Source: Meloidogyne chitwoodi (lineage: Eukaryota > Nematoda > Chromadorea > Rhabditida > Meloidogynidae). From it: a DNA stretch of 64,000 nucleotides. Below are positions 12,901 through 24,100 of this stretch, piece by piece. Within the stretch, counting starts at the first letter, position 1. Each line of letters starts with the position of its first letter. The position numbers and the translations under genes are program-made. The notes under the pieces were generated by a model. The model was not told the origin of the DNA. It ran no database searches and saw only the letters and a program-made list of their open reading frames with translations. The stretch covers positions 1,302,001 through 1,366,000 of the forward strand of contig JACZZP010000003.1 in assembly GCA_015183035.1 (NCBI GenBank). The letters are read 5' to 3'.

Positions 12901-15900
12901 AAAAAGAAGAATTATTTTATTTAAATGAAACTTCAGGAGAATTAATATTAATAAAAGAATGGCCTAGAAAATTAGATTATGTAAATAATAATAATAATTT
13001 AATTATTTAAGTATTTATTTTTAGATAAATATTTTAATTCGTGCAACTGATTTTGGTAAATTTCCTCGTTCAACTGATTGTAATTTAAAAATTTTAAAAC
13101 CAAAATTTATTTCAAAACAATTTGAATTAATTAATTTAAATTATTTAATAAATACAACAATTAATAATTATGGAAGAATTTCTTCTTCTTTTTATTTAAA
13201 TTATCCAATAATTTTAAATTTTTTAAATTTTAAAGAAAAAGAATTAATAAATAATTATTATTTTTATATAAATAATAATAATAATGAATGTCAAAAATTA
13301 TTAAATATTCATTTTTTAAATGGAAAATTAATTTTTAATGGGTAAAATAATTTTTAATTAAATTAATTAATTAATTAATTATTTTTTAGTGTTTATACAG
13401 ATAAAAATGAATTAAATTGTTCAATTTATTTAAATTTAAAAGAAAATAAAAATATTTTAATTTATAATATATTTATTAATGTTAGTTATTATTTAAATTT
13501 AAATTTAAATTAATTTATTTTATTTTTTTAAAGTTAATTCCATCAATAAATAATTTAATTATTACTGAAGAAACAAAAATAAATAAATTAATTAAAGAAA
13601 ATAATTTAATAAATATAATAAAAGAAGAAGAAAAAGAAGAAGAAGAATTATTTATTCCTTCATCTGAAATTATTTTATTTGAATTTTTAAAAGAAAATAA
13701 TAATCCAGAACCAGAATTTTTAAAATTTCCACAACAAATTTATAATGTTTTTTTAATTAATTAATTTAAATTAATTTAAATTAATTAATTTTTAGATAAC
13801 AATTTTAGAAGGTCGTCCTTCCAATGAAAAAACTTTTTTACTTTCAATTTGGCCAATACAAATATCTTTAGGCCTTCAATTAGAATTTAAATTAATTTTT
13901 AAAAAAGAAGAAAAAAATATTTTTAAAAATATTTTTAAATTAAATAAAATTAATGGTCTTTTATGGCTTATTAATAATAATGAAAATAATGGTGATCAAA
14001 TAATTGAAAATATATTAGATCGTGAAAAATATCCAAAAATTCAAATGGCTATTAAAGCTTATAATAAAAGAGAAGAAAGTAAATAAATAATTTAAAATTA
14101 ATTTTATTTTTTAAAAAAGGTAAATCAGCAATTTGTTTAATTCAAATAATATTAGAAGATATTAATGATAATCCTCCAATATTTGAAAAAGTAAAATATA
14201 TTATTAATGTATTTGATGATGCTCAAATAGGTGATCAATTAATTCAATTAAATGCTACAGATGCTGATATTGGAATAAATGGAATGATTATTTATGAATT
14301 AGAAGAAGACAAAGTAAATTTAAATTAATTAAATCAGGGGGATATTATTTTAATTAACCGTAATGGGTCTATCTGATTTTTAAAAATTAGTATTTATATC
14401 CGACATAATTAATTAATTAATTTAAAGAATTCTTCTATTCCTTCATTTATTAAATTAAATAAATATGATGGTCGTTTAATTATTTCTTCATTAATTTCTT
14501 CAGAATATTTAAATCAAATATTTAATTTTAATATTTATGCAATTGATAGAGGATTACCAAAATTAAAATCAAAAAATATTTTAATTATTTTAAAAATTAT
14601 TGAATCAAAAAAACCTTTATTTTCAGCAAAAATATATAGAGTAGAAATGACAGAAATGATTGAATCATTTCCTATTCCTTTAATTCAATTAAAAGCTGAA
14701 ATTCCAGAAAATAATTTTACAACAAAAATTGGTTATAAAATAAAAAAAATAGAATGGAATAATGGATTATTATTTAAAGAAGAAGAAAATTTAAAATTAT
14801 TTAATTTGGATTATAATTCTGGACTTTTATATTTAAATAATTATTTATTAAATAATAATAATAATAATAAATTAATATTTATTAATTTAACTATTGAAGC
14901 AATAAATATTTTAAAATTAAATAATTCTACTCCAGGAATTGCTAATGTAATTATATATCTTCCAAAACAAAAATTAATATTTTCTTTTAAATATCCAATA
15001 TTTAAATGGAATATATCTAAAAATACTTTAGGTAATTAATTTTATTATTTTTAATTTTTTATTTAAAAAAAGTTGGAACTTTAATTGGAAAATTAGAATT
15101 ATTATCAAATAATAATAATTTATTTGTTAATTATTCTTTATTAATTAATAATAATAAAAATGAAAGAAAAATACCTTTAATTATTAATATAAATCCAATA
15201 AATGGTGAAGTTTATTTAATTATTAATTTATTAAATGAAGAACAAAAAATATATGAATATAATATTTTGGCATTAATTAAATTAGAAAATGGAAATATTG
15301 AAAGTTGTGAAGGATTAATACAAATTAATATTATTGAAGATTATAAAAATGAAATAAAAAAAGAAAAAGAAGAAAATAAAATTATTGAAAAAAGTGATAA
15401 TAATAATAATATAATAAATAATAATATTTTTGTGAGACAACCAATAATTCATAAAAATAATAATACGGTTAATAAATTAATTAATTATAAATATTTTTAT
15501 TTTATTTATTTTTTTAGAAAATTTTAAAAAAAGAAGAAGATTTAAATAATAATAATGGACAACAAAAAATAAATAATGAAATATTATATACAAATAATAA
15601 TAATGATTGGCTACAAAAATTTGTAAAAATATTAAATTAATTTATTAAAAATATTAATTAATTATAGGTTGATTCTAATCGTTTAATTTTATTACTTTTA
15701 CCAACTTGTTTATTATCTTTAGCTTTAATTTCTTTTATATTTTTTATTTGTTGTCGTTATTGTTTAAATAATAATAATAATCAAAATAATCAAAATAATA
15801 ATAAAATTAGAAAAAAAAGAAAATTAATTGGAAATAAAGGAGGAAATGGAACAATAACATATTCTGGCTCTTTTACTCGAGGAAATATTGAATTTTCAAG

Positions 15901-16100
15901 TCAAAATCGAAGAAATCAACAAATACCTGATCCAGCATGTAATCCTTTAGTTCCTCGTAAAACTACTGGTATAAATAAATAATTTAAATTAATTAATTAA
16001 TTAATTATTTTTTAAAAAATAGCAAATCAAATAATTATTGAACAACAACAAGAACAACCACCTCCTCCCCGTCCACCTCGTTATAATAATAATAAAAGAG

Positions 16101-16133
<33 letters not shown>

Positions 16134-16941
16134 GTACATCAGCTTTACCTACTGTTGAAGTTAAACCAATGCATAGAATAATAATAGAACAAAATAAAGT
16201 TGTTTTTTTTTAATTTAAATTAAATAATATATTTTTAAATTTAAGCCAATAATTAATGATAATATTTCATTAAAATCTAATAATCAATTAAATAATGATT
16301 CTTCTTCCTCATTAACTAAAAGAAGAAATAATTCAATAAATAATAATATACAAAAAAGAAGAAAAAAAGAATTAATAAAAATACCAGAACCTCCACCTAG
16401 ACATTCTTCTGGTGATTTACAACAACAAATTAATTATGTAAATTTAATTTAAATAATTATTTAATTTAATTTTGTAGAAAGAAAATGATTCAAATACAAA
16501 ACTTTTATTAAATTCATTTGGTCGTCCTTTAAATCAAGAAGAATTAAATAATAATAAAGAAATTATAATAAAAGAAGAAGATAATAAAAATAATAAAAAA
16601 GTATATTTTAAATAATAAAAATTAATTAATTAATTTAGTTTAATAATAATAATATATTTTCTTCTTCTTCTTCTTCATCTTCTCCTTCTTCTTGTGATTA
16701 TCTTACTATGAAACCTGTACATAGAGCTAAACCATTTATTTCTAATAATTTATTATTAGAAAAAGGTAATTAATTAATTAATAAATTAATTAATTTTAAT
16801 TAATTTTAATTAATTTTAGATTGTTGTTCTCCACCTCCTCCACCTCAACATAAAAAAACTAAACTTTATGATTGTCCAATTGAGACAATAGAAGATTATG
16901 AAGAAAATGAAGAAGAAATTAAAGAAGAAGAAAAGAAATAA
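6908..16941 (+). CDS. Large transmembrane cadherin with many cadherin repeats, no EGF or LamG modules seen
   Basis: A calcium-dependent adhesion receptor at the cell surface. The chosen ATG begins a signal peptide (MIKLLINILIFIFINNLIIF), joined by a phase-1 splice to IRYSRSPFSKKH. Many short exons (introns mostly 35-60 nt) then encode a run of cadherin repeats. Calcium-binding signatures include LDENDNPPMF (about 7540), ATDADEQ (11082), KDENDNSPIF (about 11380), EDINDNPPIF (about 14155) and NATDADIGINGM (about 14250). Several repeats have lost these residues, for example DENEMLKQP and FDSNDNCPEF. One membrane span lies at about 15680-15755 (LILLLLPTCLLSLALISFIF). The cytoplasmic tail has a proline-rich PPPPRPPR motif, an Asn run and two KP(M/V)HR motifs. 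The end is an acidic EEEIKEEEKK. Lack of EGF/LamG modules fits Dachsous-like or protocadherin-like types better than Fat or Flamingo. The exact orthologue is not certain. Confidence 0.85.
16102..16133 (+). repeat. (AAT)n microsatellite encoding an Asn run
   Basis: About ten AAT triplets in frame within the cytoplasmic tail of the cadherin give a polyasparagine tract just after the PPPPRPPR motif. Shorter AAT runs recur in neighbouring exons. This is expected to vary in length between individuals. Confidence 0.8.
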
Positions 16942-18066
16942 AATAATATTTATTTTTTACTTTCTATTATTTATTTATTTTTATTTTCTTCAAAATAATT
17001 ATAAATTCCTTAATATTTTAGGCGGGTCTATATAAATAAATAATTTGCTTTCATTTTGTAATTTGTTTTTCTATTTATTTAATATTTTAATGCCATTTTT
17101 TATTTTAATAAATTTATATTAAATATTATTGTATATTATTTTTTAAAAATTACCTAAATTATTTAAAATTATTTAATAAAACTATTTTAATGAGTTAAAA
17201 ATGAAATAATTTTTTATTTAAAATAATAATTAATTAATTATTTTTCAAATTATTTGTTTTTATTTAAAAAAAATATTTATAATAATACTTTACGTAAAAA
17301 ATATAATGTTAAAAATTAAACAAAAAGGAAGGGGATATTACGGCATTATTTAAAAAATATTTTATAAATACTTTTTTATTTATTTTTTAAATAATTTAAA
17401 AAAAAATCGCCTACACAATTTCCTTTATCGTCAATAAATATTTAAATATTATTTTTTGTCTATATTTTTTAAAATTAAATATTTCCTCTATTTCCTTTAA
17501 ATAACTTTTTAATTTAAAAAAGAGGAGGAGAGATATTTTTATTTAAAAAAATGTTTAAATATATTTTTAAATTTAGTAATTTTATTTTATTTAAAATAAA
17601 AAATATATTTATTTAATTATTAATTAAATAATTTATTTATTCTTTTTAATTATTTTATAATTAATTATTTTTATTTATTTATATTTTTAATAAAAATAAA
17701 AAAGTGAAATCATTCCTAAAATTTCCGGCATGTGCCCTTCCCTTCATCTTTTAGTATAAAATTAAAATACTTAAAGGAGAGGAAAGTTTTTTTTCATGTC
17801 AATTTTAAATTAAAAAAAATAGAAAAGGTAAGAAGAAATTCAAGTTTTATTTTTTATTTATTTATTTTAAATAAATAAGCATTCAAAAAAAGTTTGTTAA
17901 GTTTATTATTATTATTTTTAAAAATATTTATTTAACAAAGCTAATAATAATTATTATATTTCTCTCTTCCTTTTTTTAAATAAAAAAAATAAATATATTT
18001 ATTTATTATTTAAATTAATATTAAATTTTATTTTAGTAAAATTAATAATAATAATTATTTTAAAAA
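16942..18066. other. Intergenic region upstream of the neuropeptide-like gene
   Basis: AT-rich with no coding stretch that I can support. The less AT-rich piece near 17700-17760 (TTTCCGGCATGTGCCC and following) is the only compositionally distinct part. It may belong to the promoter or 5' UTR of the gene starting at 18067. Confidence 0.5.
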
Positions 18067-18707
18067 ATGTTTACTAAAAAACAACAAAAATATTCTTCTT
18101 TTTTTAATTCTTTTATAAATTTTAAACAAATTTATTTTAATTTTAAAATTATTTTAATATTTTATATTTTAATTAAAATATCTGATTCTTATTATTTAGA
18201 AGATTTTTATAATCCTCCAATAAAAATATTTTTAAATAAAAAAGAAATAAATAAAAATAATAATAAAGATGGTCAGCATTTATTTTTTGGAAGGTAAAAA
18301 AATAAATTCTTTTATTTTTTTTAAAATTAAATTAATTTATTTTAAGGCCAATATCTTCAATTAATGATTTACAACAATCTTTTTCTTCTTCTATAAATAA
18401 TAAATTAATTAATTTATCAACTAAAAAATCAAAAAAAGCTTCTGAATTTGAAGGAGAAATTAAAAAAGAAGAAAATGAAATAATAACTAATAATAATATA
18501 ATAATTAAAAATAATAGACAACCTAGAGCTAATAATAATAATGCAAAATTAGCAAGAAAAAATTGTAAGAAAATTTTAAATATTTTTTTATGTAATATAA
18601 ATTTTTATTTTTTTTTAAAAAAAGGTTTTTTTTCTCCGTTACAATGTTCTTTTTATTATAAAAGTAATTCAAATTTTGCAAATACTCTTATAAGAGGAGA
18701 TGAATAA
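18067..18707 (+). CDS. Putative neuropeptide precursor with an allatostatin-C-like Cys-loop peptide
   Basis: Three exons: 18067-18293, 18347-18564 and 18625-18707, with clear GT-AG introns. The N-terminus has a hydrophobic segment after a short basic stretch (FKIILIFYILIKISDSYYL), consistent with a secretory signal. A Lys/Asn-rich spacer follows, then a dibasic site (LARK). Directly after it the last splice completes NCFFSPLQC and then SFYYKSNSNF to the stop. The two cysteines are six residues apart with F-F-S-P between them. Allatostatin-C peptides have the loop C-Y-F-N-P-x-S-C with the same spacing. I infer a secreted, dibasic-cleaved peptide with one disulphide loop. Its C-terminus (LIRGDE) lacks an amidation Gly at the very end, as is usual for the non-amidated allatostatin-C group. 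A second motif, HLFFGRP, precedes Pro and is probably not cleaved. Confidence 0.6.
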
Positions 18708-18870
18708 AAAAGATAAAGATAATTTGAATATATTTTAAAAATAAATAAATAAATAAGTATAAATATTTAATTTAAAAATATATTTATTTTAAATTCTAAA
18801 TAATTAATTTATAAAAATATCAAAAACTTTAATATTTATTTAAGTCAATATATTCTAATTAATTAACATT

Positions 18871-19460
18871 TTAAGATCCAATCAAAAGATAATAGAGAAG
18901 TGCTGCACTAATTCCAAAAAGTAGACAATAAATAAGCATTTCAACAGATATATATTTACTAAAATTAAATTAATAAAATATATTTAAATATTAAAAACTA
19001 AAAAAAACCTTTGCTCATTATCATCAATTTTCTTATTTGTAGCTTCACGTTTATCATAAGAATATTTCCATCTTTCACCCTTTTTAATTAAATATATATT
19101 TATTTTTTTAAATAAAATTAAAAGAAAAACCTCAATAACCTCTCCAATAAAATATTCTTCCTAAATAATAATTAATTATTTAAAAAATAATTTTTTAAAA
19201 ATACTTTCATTTTTCTAGCATCAGTTGAATGTCCAATATCTTCAAAAGCTTCAGTTCTATCTTCACCTGCTTTTTCCAATAAAACTTCACAACCACCAGG
19301 ATGTTCATCCAAAAATTTAGTAACATCATAAACCTTTAAATTATTATAATATTTTAAATTAATTAATTAAATAAACCTTATTTCCAATAATAATCCAACA
19401 ATTATTATTAGAATTTCGTTCAGCAACCTCAGATCTAGTAAATTGTTTACCAGCAGTCAT
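18871..19460 (-). CDS. CYB5: Cytochrome b5, tail-anchored
   Basis: A small haem protein that passes electrons to microsomal desaturases, hydroxylases and P450s at the ER face. It starts at ATG 19460 ([16 protein letters not shown]). The haem-binding core is visible: [15 protein letters not shown], then DEHPGG, whose His is the first axial ligand, and later DIGHSTDAR, which supplies the second His. A cytosolic linker ([13 protein letters not shown]) leads to a hydrophobic C-terminal tail ([22 protein letters not shown]), the expected tail anchor. The coding sequence is split by short introns, each about 40-60 nt. The length of about 140 residues is normal for the family. The next minus-strand gene starts about 1.7 kb upstream, with no sign of an operon. 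Confidence 0.92.
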
Positions 19461-19948
19461 TTAATTAATTAATTAATTAATTAATTCTTAAAAATTAAAA
19501 ATTAAAAAAATCATACGAGTAATATATATTAATAATAATAATTAATTTAAGTAAAATTAATTGTGTTTTAATCAAAAAATAATGAATCGATTAAATAATT
19601 ATATTTTTGTTAGTCGATGAAATGACAAAAAGGAAAGAAAAGAAAGAAATGAAAAAGAAATTTTTACTTTATTAGGTCGTCGATAAAAAAATAAAAATAT
19701 ATTTTTTAGATAAAAAAATGATAAAATAAATTATTTAAATTATTTTATATATTTAATTTTAATTAAAATTAATTTCTATAAATAAATTTTTAATAATTTT
19801 ATATTTATAGAAATTTTTATAAAAATAAATATATTTAAAGGCACATGAAAAATTAAAAAAAGTGCACAAAATTAAATTATAAAATCTTTAAAAATATATA
19901 TATATTCTCTTTTCTTTTATTTAAAACTTCTTTTTTTTTTTAAATTAT
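19461..19948. other. Intergenic, AT-rich
   Basis: This stretch holds the presumed promoter of the cytochrome b5 gene and the 3' end of the zinc finger gene, both on the minus strand. No coding or repeat structure is visible beyond short A/T runs and the palindromic (TTAA)n tract at 19460-19486. Confidence 0.5.
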
Positions 19949-21162
19949 TTAATTATTTTGTCGACACACTTTTGCCCTTAAATGTTTACTTAAATAACTT
20001 TTTAATTTAAATGCCTTTCCACAATTTGTACAAATAAATGGTTTTTCTGCTAAAAAATAATTTAAAATAATATTTAATTATTTTATTTATACGTCTATGA
20101 GTTCTCTCATGTGCTCTACAATTAGAACGATCGGCAAATGAACGAAAACATTCAGGCCATTCACATTTAAAAGGTTTTTCTCCATCTAAATAAAATAAAA
20201 TTTAAATATATTTAAATATATAACCATGTATTCTTTTATGTCCATTTAATAACCAAGGTCTACCAAATAATTTACCACAAATCTAAGAAAAACAATTAAA
20301 TTAATTAATTTAAAAAATTAAAAAAAACATACATTACATTGTGCTTTTTTTAAATTATTATTTTTAATAAATTTTGTTGTTTTTGGTGTTTCTTTAATAT
20401 TTAATTCTTTATTTTTTATTCTTTTTAATTGAGAAGATATCTTTTTTTAATAATAATTTAATTTTATAAATTAATTTATATTTTACCTTTTCTTGTTTTT
20501 TATTTTTTAAAGGAAGATTTATTGTTGTTTTTAAATTATTTGAATATTTAATTGAAGAATATATACTATTATTATTGTTTAAAGAAGAAGTACTTCTTTC
20601 ATTACTACTACTATTAATAGTAGTATTATTATTATTTATTGACTTTAAATATAAAATAAAATTAATTAATTAATTAAATTAAATAAAAACAAACTAAAGG
20701 TGTAATAATTTGTTGATAAAATTGATTTAATTTTTGTTGAAATAAATTATTTATTGTATTATTATTATTTATAAAATTAAAATATTGTGAATTTAAAAAT
20801 AAAGAAGAATTATTTTGAGGAGAAATTAAAAAAGGAGAAGATATTAATTGTTTAAATGGATTATTAATAATTAAATTAAATGAAGAAGAAGATAATTGTT
20901 GTTGTTGTTTTAATGGTTTTATTGGAATTGTTTGTGTTGTTAATTGATTATTATTATTATTATTTAAAATTAAAGAAGATGAAATAAATGGCCAAACTTT
21001 TTTTAAAAATTAAATTAAATTATTAAAAATTAAAAAACAAAATAACTTACAATTTATATTATTATTTATTGATAATTGTTGTTTTTGTAAAATATTTTCA
21101 TTTTGTGTATCACGTAAAAGTTTATCCATACGAAAATTTGTTGATTTTTTTGAATCAGTCAT
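19949..21162 (-). CDS. Snail/Scratch-type C2H2 zinc finger transcription factor
   Basis: It starts at ATG 21162 (MTDSKKSTNFRMDKLL). A long low-complexity Asn/Gln/Ser region covers the first two thirds, followed by at least three C2H2 fingers at the C-terminus. Finger signatures: CGKLFGRPWLLNGHKRIH; then CEWPECFRSFADRSNCRAH, preceded by the linker GEKPFKC; then EKPFICTNCGKAFKLKSYL with SKHLRAKVC at the end. The pairs F-x-R-P-W-L-L-x-G-H and F-A-D-R-S-N-x-R-A-H are hallmarks of the Snail/Slug/Scratch group, whose last finger also ends in a C rather than a second H. The family represses E-box promoters in neural and mesodermal cells. No N-terminal SNAG motif (MPRSFLV type) is seen, so co-repressor recruitment may differ. 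Caenorhabditis ces-1 and scrt-1 are the likely relatives, but I cannot choose between them. Confidence 0.8.
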
Positions 21163-24100
21163 TTTGTTAATAAAATAATAAATATCTTTAATAATTTAAA
21201 TAAATATATTTATTTATTTTAAAACATTCTCTTTAATTGATTTATATTAATTATACTTTTAAATAATTTATAAATTAATGTATAAATATATTTATTTATA
21301 TAAAAATTAAAAAAATGTTAAAATGCCGCCTTTTTGATTGACAGTTAAAAAAAAAAGAAAAGAGAAAATTTAGTTAATTTGTTAAGGTTTGTTGTCAATT
21401 TATTGTTAAATATATTTATAATCTTTTTTATTTAAGGCTATTTTTTAAATAATAAATAAAAATAATTAATTAAATGATTTCTTAACTTTTTAATTTTTAA
21501 TTAATATTATTATTAAATTAAAAATAATTAACATTTTTTAAAATAAAAATTAAGAAATAATAATAATTAAATTATTTATTATCTAATAATTAATTAATTA
21601 AATATTTTATAAATTCTTTTAAAAATACCTAAATAAATAAAAAGATATAAATAAATATATATATTTTTTTGTTAAATATTTTTGTTTTGTTTTTTAACTA
21701 AAAAATTCTTAAACTTTACTTGGGAAAGATTTTACAACAACTTTTAATATTTAATATAAATACATATTAAGAGAAGGAATTTCAGCAGAAGGCCAAAATA
21801 AAATTTAAAAAAATTAAAATAAATTTTATTTATTTACATATATTTTTAAAAACAAATATAAAAATAAATAAATTATTTTTAAATATATAATTGTCAAATA
21901 TTTATATTTTATTAATTAATTATTTTATAAAATAAGCTACCGTAATTTATATTTATTTTAAAAACAAAGAAATAGCCACTAAAAGCATTCGAGAGAAGAT
22001 AAGAAAAGAAAACAGGCGGTGCTTAATTTAAAAAAATAAAATAAATAAAGTTTTATTTTTTTAATTTATTTCTTTTTCGGACACTTTAAAAAAAATAAAA
22101 TTGTTAAAAGGTAAAAAAAAATAAAGAAATAAAAAATTTTATTTTTTAGAATAAAAGAAACCGAACAGAAAGGGACACTTTTTTATTTATTTTTTATTAA
22201 AATATAAATATATTTTTATTAATTTTTAGAAATTTAAAAAATAACAAATTATAGGTAATAATTAAATAATTTTAAATTATTATTAAATACTTAAAAATAA
22301 ATTTTAATAAATTATTAAAAAGTTTATTATTTATTTAGGGACAAGTTTTTCTTTTTTTTTAGTGCCAATCATTACAAAAAAAAGAGAAAATGTGGTTTAA
22401 CAAATTAATTTATTTTTCTTTTATTTTTATTAATATATTTTTGTGTGTTAATGTTTTTTTAAAGTTAGTTCGGAAGTCATTTATTGCTTTTCTCTGTCAT
22501 CACATAATAATTGGTTTGGTGGCATCTGGATAAAAAATAAATATTAAAAAAAAGAATTGGCCAATTTAATTTATTTTTTAATTTAAATAAATATTATTTA
22601 TTTATTTTTATTAAAATATTAAGGTCATTACAGGTTTATTTATTAGATAAGATATTTAAGTATTTTGACACTTTTTTTTAAAGAATTATAATATATTTTT
22701 ATTTATTGATAAGAATATATTTTATTAAAGGTATTAATTAATTAATTAAATATTTATATTATTTTATTAAAATAAACATTTTATTTAAATTACTGTTTAT
22801 TTATTTATTTATTTTCTCATTAAAAGCCGACAATGTCAACAATTATAATAAATATATTTTATTATTTTTTAGTTTTAGAAAATTAATAATAATAATAATA
22901 ATCAACAATAATATAATTCTCTTCTCATTTTCCAAGGCCAAAAAATATATTGAAGAATATCCTATATAAAAGCTAATTTAAAGAAAAGAAAAATAATTAA
23001 AAAAAAAAAAGAAAATATTGTTTTAAAAATATTAAAATTAATAATAAATTAATTTTTAATAATTATTAAATAATTTAAAATATTTTAAAAATTAATTAAT
23101 TAATATACAGGGTGCGGCAAATTGGGCGGCACTTTTGTTTTTTAAATAACTTTTTTTAAACTTAATGAAAATTGATAATTCTTTTTTTATTCGATTCACA
23201 ACCCCTTGAGAATTGAATTTTTTTGATACCACATTCAGCTTAAAAAAAGATTAATGTGGAGCAGCCGCGGTAATCACCTAAATAAGCGTTTTTCAAAAAT
23301 TTATAACTTTTTCCAAATTTGTCCAATTGAGCTAATTTTGATCTCATTCAACTCAGCTCGAAGATCTCTTTCGAAAGAGCTATCATACTCATATTTGAAT
23401 TTTTCATCTCAAAAAATTAGCTAATTCCTTTTTTTGGTTTTCGACTTTACTAATGTAAGACCTGTATCTCTGCTCGTAGGCATTCGTATGACTTCAAAAA
23501 AACATAATTTAACGCATTTCGAAGAGCTCTTTCGAATAACACCTCATTTGACCCGATTGAATCAAACAAACAACAAATTCCCAAACTTAGAGTACCAAAA
23601 AATTTTATAAAAGATAAGTATTGATTTTTTTCCAAAAAGTTTATTAGCTGAATGTGGTATCAAAAAAATTCTCAAGGAGTTCTGAATCCAATAAAAAAAG
23701 AATTATTGATTTTCATAAAGTTTATAAAAAGTTATTTAAAAAACAAAAGTGCCGCCCAATTTGCCGCACCCTGTATTTAAAATCTTTTATATATTAATTA
23801 AATGATTTATTATTTAATAAAATAGTAAAATAATATTTTAAAAAAGAATATTTAAAAATCCAAAAAATTGTTTAATAATATTTAATTTTTATTTAATTTA
23901 ATAAAATATAATTTAATAAAAATAACAAATAAATATTTTTATCATTAATTTAACAAAAATATATATTAAAAACAATAATATTTTTATTTATTTTTTAAAA
24001 TTGTTTTTTTATTTTTAAATAATAAATTACTCTCTAATAAATATATTTTGTTATTATTTATTTATAATATAATTTAATATTTAATTTTATTTATTAAAAA

